64,000 nucleotides of DNA, from positions 62,001 through 126,000 of the forward strand of contig NTMA01000018.1 of the NCBI GenBank assembly GCA_002917075.1, in the 5' to 3' direction. The notes below the pieces were generated by a model. The model ran no database searches. It had not been told where the DNA came from and saw nothing but the letters and a program-made list of their open reading frames with translations. Position 1 is the stretch's first letter; every line of letters starts with the position of its first letter. A program made the position numbers and the translations under genes. Positions 55,070 to 64,000 of the stretch are shown piece after piece. Origin of the DNA: Hawksworthiomyces lignivorus (Eukaryota > Ascomycota > Sordariomycetes > Ophiostomatales > Ophiostomataceae).

Positions 55070-58000
55070 TTATGCCATTTTCCCAATCAACCACAGCTCC
55101 CTAAACCCGGAACCTTCTTTTTCCACCAAGGACCGCGGTGGGCCCTTCTCAACAATCCTCCCCTTATCCATAACTACTACAGTATCAAGCTCCATGACCA
55201 TGTCTAATCGATGGCTAACCATTATGATCGTGTATCCTTCGAATTCCCTTCTAATGATCTCCTGCATGGCTCTGTGGGTATCCTGATCCACACTGGAGCT
55301 CACCTCATCAAGAAGCAAGACCCCACCCTCCTCTCTGGCGTTGCTCTCTTCTCCAAAACCAGTCCGAGTATGTCCTCCTCTTGCTCTCAGTCTCCGCCTC
55401 AGGATCGCGCGTGCGAGGCTGAATAGTTGCTTCTGCCCCTGAGAGAGCATATCTGTGTGCATTCCGGCAGCGACACCCCCCTGCTGATCGACAAAGGCCC
55501 AAAGGTAGACAGTCTCAAGCACGGCACGGCAGTCGTCCACCGTAGCGACGCCAGAGACGTCCAGGTTGGCCTGGAAGGAGGTGCCGTCGGGCAGGAATAC
55601 AGTGTCTTGGGGAAGAGCAATGATGCGCTGACGGAGAATAGAACGGTCGACTTTGTGGAGAGGAACGTTGTCAATCACCATCTTGTCGGCGTCGGACGGG
55701 AGGGGGTCGAGGAGGCGTAGGAGTAGGAGTATTAGAGAAGATTTTCCGCTGTTGTGGGGCGCTTAGTCTCAGTGATTAAAATTGTATACATAGGAAGACA
55801 AACACTTACCTTCCGCTTCGGCCGCAGATGGCGACTTTCTCGCCAGCTTTTATACTGAGATTCAAGTCTTTCAGCGCGAGGTCTCGAGTGCTCGTAGCGT
55901 TTCCGTTGCCACTGCTTGGAGAGGAAGGCGTCTCAGAGATTTCGGCTTCAGCGTCCCTTTTGAATCGGTTCATTAGTATATTATCCCCTTCAGCATAGTC
56001 AATCAAAGTCTTACAAATACGACGCCGAGACGCCATTAATACTGATACGGCCTCTCACGGGCCATTCCGGTGGTGGCTTTACGTCCTCGCCTTCAAGGCT
56101 CTCAGACTTCACCTTTTCACTGAAATTCTTTAACCGACTGACAGCGCCAATAGATGTCTCAAGCATGGTATACATGGTAACAATGTATGAAAGACCATCA
56201 CCAAAAGTCATTAGCGTGACCAAACTGGCGCCGGTGACTGCCGTGTTCGACCGCAACTGAGTTGCCAGTGTCACAACAACGAAGGCAAGGACAGCAACGA
56301 TAAGTTGAAGCGTGAATCCTAGCCATCGTTGGATCATAGCTAACAGGTATGCCGGCCTCTGAGAGGTGTCAAGATGGCGGTTGTTGAGCTCAATGCTATC
56401 TGGAACCCAGCCAAAAGCTCGGATAGTTGCAATGCCTTTCATAGTGTCGATGAAGTGTGAACTGTTGTTGTTAGCATTGAAGGTGGCACAAGGGCGATTT
56501 CGAAAAAAGAGAACTTACTAGAGCGGACTCTTAGCCTCGAGATCCAGAAGTCGTATTTGCCGAGATGTGCGAAGATAGAACTTCTGCATACCACAGAGAA
56601 TAAAACCTAAGAACGGGTATGTGATTACGACGAATGGAGAGGATGCAGCGACTAGAAGGCCTGGTGTCAGTAATCTTTCAAGAAGAAGTATGTCTTAGGA
56701 GTTCACAACGAAGAGTTTGGGTGCACGGTCGTGTCTCCCCTTAAGCACATGACTTCTCGAAGATGCTCAAAAAGGCGAGGCTATGCTCTGCAGAGGTAAC
56801 TCACTAACTGCAGCCATCCCTATCGAGGAGAATGTGTAGAGCGCCAGGTTGACCATGGACATAGGGAGTTGCCCATCGATAAGAGTCATGTCCTGCGAGA
56901 AGAGATTTGTCACGATGCCAGTATCCGTGGTAGCGAAAAATTTCAGGGGCGCGTTGATGACCGTCCTTAAAGCCTCCTTGTGGAGTTTCGCGCCAGAGAC
57001 TAGGATAATTGTCTTGAAACAAGTCCGAGATATGAAGAAGAGAGATGCGAGCGTAGATATCTGGAAAAGTGCGTAGAAGCCCAGATAAAACGAGTTTGAG
57101 CGTGTTGGGCGACTAGACGCAACATCCTCGGACCAAAACTTAAGCCACACGGTGGTGAAGTTATAGAAGAAACCCCAGCCAATACCGAAGAATAAAATGG
57201 CCATGATGGAGGTTTTGTCGACGCGCGAAAAGTAGTGTCGGTAGACACTGACGTCGCTCAACATTCGTCCCCGCTCTTGTTGCATGTTGCTGGATGCAAC
57301 AAGCTGTGTTCTAGGAGCTTGAGGCGATTCTGGTCGGGTAAGTGGGTCAATATCAGCACCAGCAGGCACAATGCCATATTCTGATTGTGAACTGGCGGAT
57401 TCCTTAACTCCAAGGCTATAAACATATTTCTTGTTGGCCATCAGCTCGTGGAAGGTCCCCTGTTCCACAAGACTCCCATCCGGACCAAGAGCGACAATAT
57501 GATCAGCAGAGGGAAGATGCCTTATAGAATGGGTACAAAGCACGACAGTCGCGTTCCTGCGGCGGAGGAGGCCATCAGGAGCAAAGACCCTGCGGAAAAC
57601 CTGGTCCTCAGTATCGGTGTCGAGTCCGCTCATAGTATCATCGAATACGAGGAAGCTCGAGTCGAGATATAAGGCTCTTGCAATAGAGACTCGCTGTTTC
57701 TGGCCACCACTTAGCGTGATGCCATTGCTTCCGATCCTAGTCTGATCTCCTTGTGGCAGCAACACGGCCAGATCATGCTGCAGCATTGCGGCTTCGATGA
57801 CTTCGTTGTATCGTTTCTCGTTGAGTGGAGCAAACCCGATGATATTTTCTCTGATCGTGGCGTTTGTTAAATAAGGAGTTTGGTCACAATAGCCGATGGC
57901 ACTAGAGCCAAAATTCATCTCAACACGCCCTTGAGCTACAGGAGTCTCGCCTAGGAGGACTTTGCATAGCGTCGACTTGCCAGATGCGACGGGGCCGGTG

Positions 58001-59960
58001 ACGATTGTGAGACGGGATTTTGGGATGCTGAGATCAATGCTTTTGAGACTCAGCTTATCGGCCTTCCACCCAAAGCTACCCCCAGAGATCTTCATTGCTG
58101 GGGCAATTTTGAGAGTACCATCTCTCCTCTCGTTGTCATGCATTTCTATGCCCTCGCTTGGCTGAGACTGTGCTGACTCGCGAAAGTCTAAGTGTGAATT
58201 CGTTTCCAGAAACTCTTGGATCCGTGTTAGGCAAGTGAAGGCGGCGAGAAGACCAGGAACCACCTGGAAGACAACGCCTAACGGCGTTGCTAACAGGAGA
58301 ATATATGAGATTGATGTAAATATCTTGGTCACGCTGAGAGTTCCAGCTGCGAAGGCCAACGTTATAACTGGTGAAATGCATAGCGGTGTGAAACCGAGAA
58401 CAGCAGTAAGGATTACGATCATCCTGAATCTGGCTCCAGTTTTGAGCTCATCAACTCGCATGCTTTGAATGGAATCCTCAACTGGATGGGCGAGGCCGGA
58501 CATCTTGAGGTATTTCATCTGCTCAATGACCTTTGACACTAGGCCAACCCTCTTCTGTATCTTCTCCATCCATAACTTCTGCCGTGGTCCAGTATATCTC
58601 GACAGGATGGTTGAGCAAACAATACAGCAGCCAACGACAACGAGAGGAACAACAAAGGAGGCACCGATTTGGAGAGAGAGGAGCCAGCAGGCTAGGCCGA
58701 CTTGGATTGTGTTAGCCCAAAATTCGTGGATCTTCAAGCAACCCCTGATAACACGCTCGACATCTGCGCTCATCAGAGTCAGAGCGGCCGAATCGTCTGC
58801 ATAAGATACCTTAACATCCACTGTCTTTTGGTATATGGCACTGGTTAGCACCCCTCGAGCCATATACATTGCACGTTCTTGAAAGTACCAGTAAAAGGCG
58901 CTAGATATGGCGATTCCGGTGTAGATAAGTATCGTTGCACCGATGAGGCCGTAGCCAACGTTCTTTGAGGCATCCTCCGACGACTGCTGCAAATAGTCTA
59001 AGAGGGCGTTGATGAGAAACGGTTGGCAAAATTGGAAGGCACCCACAGCAATCCGTGGGCCGACTGGAAGCAGGAGCTGGGCCGCGAGGGCTTTCGACAG
59101 AGCTTTGGCGAGACCATGCTTTTGCCCCGGACCTCGGGAGAGTAAATGATCGACGTGATGCTTCCATTTCGGCTGCAGGCATTCCGAACTAATATTTCGC
59201 TCGAGAGGATATAGGTCCTCCAAATCCAAGACTTTCCGGTATCCTGTCAAGAACAACTTATTCAGCCACCCAAAAGAACCGAGGCCAAAAAAACCAGTGG
59301 TCTCCTCGGGGCTGTGTTCTTTCATATCCCACCGGATCCATTTTGACTTGTGCTGCGACTCAAGAATGAGTACTGACGCCTTTGTAACAACAGCTGTGGT
59401 AAATAAACGGCTGAACATTATCTCATCTGGGTTATTAGACGCTAGCCAGAAGGTGCGGGTCTGCGCAATATCCAGAAGGATAGATAGGGAGAGGTAAGCA
59501 CCCAGGAAGATTGAGGGCCGAGGCGACCGCGAGTGCTCCAGGTATGAAACCGCAACCATGCAAAGAGCAGACAGAAATGTCACGGCCAAAGAGGAAACAA
59601 GAAAAGTATTGAGACTCCCGGAATTGGCGAGGCTAAGGACGAGTAGGGTGAGCTGAAAGACAGCATATAAGCTAATCGCTGTCTAGAGGCAGTCAAGTAT
59701 TAGCAGCCCGGCATTTTCCACTGTAGTGAGATCCGAAAGGCAGGACACACCAGTTTTGCACCGTACAGGGAAGCACCGCCTACAATCGCAGGCTTACGTA
59801 GGAGATATCCTATCCTCGGAAGGCATAGGGCAATAAATATGGTGGCTGGAATAAGGGCAAAAAATATATTCTCAAACTTTATGGTGAAATCAAATTCGCC
59901 CCGACAACCTCGAATAGTGGGTCCGACCAAGGAGTCGTTGAGACATCCGGAAAAGTCCAT
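55070..59960 (-). CDS. ABCC-type (MRP-like) ABC transporter
   Basis: Six exons: 59960-59751, 59682-56805, 56660-56519, 56461-56015, 55956-55810 and 55748-55070, in phase, giving 1500 aa. N-terminal transmembrane bundle, first membrane domain, first nucleotide-binding domain with Walker A GPVASGKST (about 632), signature LSGGQKQRVS (about 726) and Walker B FLVFDDTMSG. Second membrane domain, then the second nucleotide-binding domain with Walker A GRSGSGKSS (about 1271, split by intron 5), signature LSQGQKQLFS and Walker B GVLLLDEVSS (about 1419). The first site has Asp where the catalytic Glu would be, normal for this family. The second intron (56661-56804, 144 nt) is unusually long. Exporter of glutathione conjugates or drugs at the plasma or vacuolar membrane by family. 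Confidence 0.93.
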
Positions 59961-60774
59961 CGTGATGTGAGTTTGACGTAAAAAGGAAGCCTAATGAGAT
60001 AAGACCCTAGATGATGAGCTCTGCCGTTAATTATTAGAGCTAATGACCAATTCAGAGTGGCTGCCGAAAGAGCCGCTAGTTGAACGGCTTCTCCACACAG
60101 ACCGTGGCTTGTGTTGATGTTATATAGTATGTATATTTAATTTATACTATACATATTACACTGTATCTACCTCTCGCAGTATCGTAGTCAGTGCGGAGTA
60201 CATGTAGACACAGTTATCACCTTTACGGAGTACAATTATTGTCAATTAACAACCTGCTTCGCCTGAGTAACTAAACATCTGGTTTTCGCCGCCAACATCA
60301 ACCACTGACTACACTTCGGAATGGACTTATTCTGGAAAATACGGTATATAGCCTTGGTATTTAGCTTCCAGAATATTACGTGTCTCTACTACCGAAGCAG
60401 AAATTTTGCAGGGGCGGTGCGTGTATTAATTTCCACTAAAGAAGACAAGAAGGACAGGGGAGGAAAAGAGGGGAATTGTACAGATGTCTACATCTAAATA
60501 TCTAAGAAACCAATCTAACCGATAAGAAACGCATAGCAAACCTCCCAAGGAGAGGTACAACAAGGAGAAGAAAAATAACTGCTGAATATTATACTTTTGA
60601 AAGTGATTCTAAATCGTGGCAACACTTCATAAACAAGAAATGACGCCTGGCTATTCTTCGTCGAATGTTGTACCATTGCACGAAGAGAAGAGGGGTAATT
60701 GGTTACGACAAAAAGTCACTGTAAGAAAGCCGTGATAGGCGGAAAGAAAAAGAAAAAAAAAGTCTAAATCAGAC
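59961..60774. other. intergenic, no gene seen
   Basis: The ABC transporter promoter and the 3' flank of the DHA2 gene. It contains two of the CGGAGTAC-type motifs (60194 and 60226 regions). Confidence 0.45.
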
Positions 60775-62583
60775 TCAGGCCGCGACGATGTGGTCATACA
60801 CCAGCTTCTCCCAGCGCATGTGGATGCCGACGACGACCAGCAGCGCGCCGGCGGCGAGCACGGGCACGAACGCGGCCTGGATGGCCTGGGTGACGGCGTG
60901 GACGGCCTGCTCGCGCAGGTCGCCTTGGAGGTGCTCGAACAGGGCGCTCTGGGTGCCGGCGACGGCGCTCTGGATGTCGGCGGCGCTGAAGCCGCGGCCG
61001 GCGAGGACGGCGCTCAGCTTGGCGATGGCGACGTTCTGGAAGATCTGGCCGGCGACGACGAGGGCGATGACGGTGCTGCCGATCTGGCTGACGTTCTGCA
61101 TGCTGATGACGTGGCCCACGTCGGCGGCGTTGTCGACGGCCAGGGTCCCGACCTGGAAGCCGGTCTGCACGGTGAGGCCGGTGCCGACGGCGCCGAGCAC
61201 GCTCAGGCCGTAGATGGTGGCGACGGGCGTGGCCGGGTCCAGATAGACGTAGAGCAAGGCGCTCGCTAGCGTGACCAGGATGCCACCGCCTACGTAGACG
61301 GCCTTGTAGTAGCGGACGATACGCAGCACAAAGCTGCTGGCGAGGTTGGCAGAGACGGCCACCAGGATAAAGGGCAGCAGGCGCACGGCGGCCATGAGGG
61401 CGGTGTCCGACTGCACGAACTGGAAGTAGACGGGGAGGTAGTAGGTGGGCACGAAGATGGTGGTGATGGCGGCCGACGTGGCCACGTACAGCAACAGGTG
61501 CGTCCGCGCGTTCTTGTTGCCCGGCGCGATCAGGTGGCCCGGGAACGAGCGCGTCTCAGGCGTCGTGAACCAGCAAAAGTACTGCTGCAGGACGTACCCC
61601 GCAAACAGGGCGCCGAACACGACCAGCGTGGCGATGGTGCGGCCGTCCGCCCAGGCCCACTGCGTGCCGGCGAACACGAGCGCGAGCGCAAGCGTGACCC
61701 AGGCGCCGGCGCTCAGCACGAAGCCGACGTAGTCGAGGCGGGCGAGGCGCGCGCGCACGGACAGGCCGCTGCGGCTGCCAGCTGGCGCCGGCAGGGACGG
61801 CAGGTAAAACAAGTATATGGGCGCGGTAGCGGCGCCGATGACGAGGTTCAGGTAAAACGCCCAGCGCCAGGTAGCGCTGCTGCTGTCCGCAAACGCACCG
61901 CCGACGACGGGTCCCAGGACGCAGCCGATGCCCCAGACAAAGACGATGCCCGTGATGTAGGCGCCGCGCGCACGCGGCGTCGTCAGCGCCGAGAAGTGCA
62001 TCAGCGCACCTAGGTACATGCCCGTGCCGCCAGCGCCGGCCACAACGCGGCCGACGATCAGGGCACCCATGTTGGGGGCGCCGCCGCAGAGGGCAGAACC
62101 GACTTCGAACAGGACGATGCCGCCGACGTAGGACCACTTCATGCTGAACTGGTTGAACAGCGAGCCATAGGCCAGAGTGATGGCCACGGAGCCTAGCGGG
62201 AAGCCGGCGCCGAGCCAGGCAAGCTGACCCACGGCGCCAAATGCCTCCACCACCGGACCCTGTACGTCCGCAGCGATCGTGGTATCGAGGCCATACATAA
62301 AGGTTGAGAGGTACAGCGCAATGCACACGAGGATCCAGCGGAAACCCTTGATGCTGCCTGGGCCAGGGCCTGCGTCCGCTGCCACAGCAGCATCTTCGGC
62401 ATCCGATGCGACGTCTGCTTGCAAGGGACCACGCAGGCTGCCATGGGTCTGCGCTTCGCCGAGCTGACGAGGGAGACTGGTCTCAGAAGTATGGTCTTGA
62501 CCGGACTTTATCTGGTCATCTTGGATGAGCTCCTGCTGCTTTTCGATATCCAAGGTGGGCGACGAAGACGTGGGGGTCTGCAT
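60775..62583 (-). CDS. MFS multidrug exporter, DHA2 (14-TMS) family
   Basis: A 602-aa frame from ATG 62583 (MQTPTSSSPTLDIEKQQ); the longer frame upstream would need a GTG start. Membrane segments begin near residue 80 (GFRWILVCIALYLSTFMYGL), followed by the DHA2 features LDTTIAADVQGPVVEAFG and, in segment 5, GCVLGPVVGGAFAD. About 14 segments are visible. The family includes fungal toxin and drug exporters (TRI12/GliA/aflatoxin type), but no biosynthetic gene cluster flanks it here, so a general efflux role is the safe call. The coding sequence is very GC-rich. Confidence 0.9.
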   Translation of the reverse strand: MQTPTSSSPTLDIEKQQELIQDDQIKSGQDHTSETSLPRQLGEAQTHGSLRGPLQADVASDAEDAAVAADAGPGPGSIKGFRWILVCIALYLSTFMYGLDTTIAADVQGPVVEAFGAVGQLAWLGAGFPLGSVAITLAYGSLFNQFSMKWSYVGGIVLFEVGSALCGGAPNMGALIVGRVVAGAGGTGMYLGALMHFSALTTPRARGAYITGIVFVWGIGCVLGPVVGGAFADSSSATWRWAFYLNLVIGAATAPIYLFYLPSLPAPAGSRSGLSVRARLARLDYVGFVLSAGAWVTLALALVFAGTQWAWADGRTIATLVVFGALFAGYVLQQYFCWFTTPETRSFPGHLIAPGNKNARTHLLLYVATSAAITTIFVPTYYLPVYFQFVQSDTALMAAVRLLPFILVAVSANLASSFVLRIVRYYKAVYVGGGILVTLASALLYVYLDPATPVATIYGLSVLGAVGTGLTVQTGFQVGTLAVDNAADVGHVISMQNVSQIGSTVIALVVAGQIFQNVAIAKLSAVLAGRGFSAADIQSAVAGTQSALFEHLQGDLREQAVHAVTQAIQAAFVPVLAAGALLVVVGIHMRWEKLVYDHIVAA

Positions 62584-64000
62584 TGGAGGCAGATTCAAGG
62601 TATACTTGCCGTCGTGGCTGAGAAGACTTGTAGATTTGAGAGATAGGCGATGGAATACTTTAGATGACACCTTGAAAAGCGAAAACCATGAAAGTCGGCC
62701 AAGGATTTCGTCTTAAATAAAACTCCATGTCGGCCTGTGTTTTGCGACTGGACGCAGGTCCTTGAGCATCTTTAAGATGTTTCGCAAATTTTTTTAATCT
62801 CCTCTGCCTTTCCACTATCGGTCTTTGAGGCACAGAAATAAGACAACTGGCCATTTTTGTCGACATATTACACATTGATTAGTTTGGCTATGGAAGGCGA
62901 AAATACACTGCGAATGGTTTGAAGCCCTTGACGCTAGCAACTTTTTGCGCTGCTTGCATCACGCATCCTGTGGAGCTTTCCTGACGATTTCGATCATCGC
63001 ACTTAATAAATCCAGCAGCCTTATGACACAAGAGAAGTAAGGAAGGCTGTATAGTACTAGAAGTTGCCTGCGTCTCTGAAATAACTTGCTCATTATCTTT
63101 GATGGCTCCAGTCTTCATGCAACTACAGGAAAGCGTGTATCCATTGTCATAGGTATATGTACGGAGTACGAGTACAACATTTGGTGGAGTCTTGTGTCAA
63201 CGTCCCATCTAACTGGCTAATTGGTCTGCAGCCGCTCCACAATCTCCCGCTCTTGGGCGGCCTTGGCATGCGCAAAAAGTTTCTAACGGCTGGCTTTTCG
63301 TCAGCCGGACTTTCAGAGGTGCCTTGCAAGGGCATTAGTCAACAGGAGCAAAGCCCGAGTCTCTCATTTCCACGACGATCCTTTGTTTGAGGCTCCGAGC
63401 CCGGCGCAAAAGCCGAAGAAAAAAAAACAAAAAAAAAAAACAGTCATCTATTCTACATCGTCGGCTTTCAAATTCACACCGTCGGGAGTCAGACCGTACC
63501 GAAGACCGAATTGCCACAGTTTCGATTGTTTACAGAACAGAAAACAATTGCTGTTTTGTTGGCAGATGTTACGGGGCAGTGGTGACAAAACAGCCGCGAA
63601 AAAAACGAAATGTTCAGGCGCCACTAGTCTCTAGAAGAGCTTCTATTAGTAACTGCCTACTGAGCACCTACGGAGAACCTACGGAGTACACTGAATAAGG
63701 TATACGGGGGATGCAGCTTGTACCGAAGTACAAACCAGAACCCCCACAATTGGAAATAATCGCTGCCCCGGCTGAGAACTGCTCAGCACATCTTCTACCT
63801 TCACTTGCAGCCTCGGTTCGCAAAGCACTAAGCCCTCTTTAAAGCAGTGCTATTTACTATTACCTGCAATACAATCCTTCCTTGCCGGATGTAGAGGGTG
63901 GAAAAGCAGTCGCTATCATCTGAAAAAAAAAGTTTGGTAAAGGGGGTATGTGAATTGTGTCTACAATTAAACACGCGCAAAAAGTTGCCGCCTCTGATAG
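62584..64000. other. intergenic to the window end, no gene seen
   Basis: The DHA2 promoter and about 1 kb beyond. A poly-A-rich patch lies near 63415-63445. CGGAGTAC-type motifs occur near 63162 and 63682. No coding frame is supported. Confidence 0.45.

Noticed and set aside
1..64000. tRNA, rRNA and CRISPR features
   Set aside because: No tRNA A/B-box pair with a foldable cloverleaf, no rRNA sequence and no spaced direct-repeat array was seen by eye; a tRNAscan/Rfam run would be decisive.

Overview
The window is nuclear DNA of a filamentous ascomycete (Pezizomycotina, probably a sordariomycete). Evidence: short introns (about 47-144 nt) with fungal donor, branch and acceptor signals; fungal-type Zn2Cys6 regulators, UNC93/DHA1/DHA2/Dal5-like transporters and a LysM-hevein-GH18 chitinase; GC-rich genes separated by AT-rich spacers holding decayed repeats whose copies differ mostly by C/T and G/A transitions, as RIP (repeat-induced point mutation) leaves behind. 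All gene models were built by hand from the sequence. Joining the exons gives full-length, in-frame proteins in each case. Species was not determined.

Region 1 (0.4-14.6 kb): an orphan 569-aa protein with an internal duplication, then a catabolic cluster. The cluster holds a fused biotin carboxylase/KipA/KipI/biotinyl protein (2947-6811, -), an amidase-signature amidase (7398-9178, +), a LamB/YcsF protein (9369-10285, -), an UNC93-like transporter (10990-12535, +) and a Zn2Cys6 regulator (12666-14571, -). It resembles the Aspergillus nidulans lactam (2-pyrrolidinone) system: ATP- and biotin-dependent ring activation, LamB/YcsF and an amidase, with GATA-type nitrogen control sites between genes. 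Three consecutive genes appear to use rare GC-AG introns.

Region 2 (14.6-24.5 kb): a repeat graveyard (non-LTR retrotransposon tails, inverted arms, a severed first exon), then a flavin monooxygenase, a Dal5/Liz1-like transporter and, divergently, an M19 dipeptidase of the variant lacking the usual bridging glutamate.

Region 3 (24.5-32.7 kb): a second nitrogen-compound cluster with a D-stereospecific-aminopeptidase-like S12 hydrolase, a divergent MFS transporter, a Zn2Cys6 regulator and a second five-exon amidase. Regions 1-3 together form an island rich in C-N bond hydrolases.

Region 4 (33-46.3 kb): a PhyH-type Fe(II)/2-oxoglutarate oxygenase, a Zn2Cys6 regulator broken by a nonsense codon and a lost zinc ligand, an APC amino-acid/choline/GABA-type permease, a very GC-rich alpha/beta hydrolase that may be of bacterial origin, a decayed DUF3638 fragment and a secreted Ser-rich protein.

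Region 5 (46.3-64 kb): a 3.5-kb gene desert, a 1363-aa LysM/GH18 killer-toxin-like class C chitinase, a 1500-aa ABCC transporter and a DHA2 multidrug exporter, then gene-free sequence to the end.
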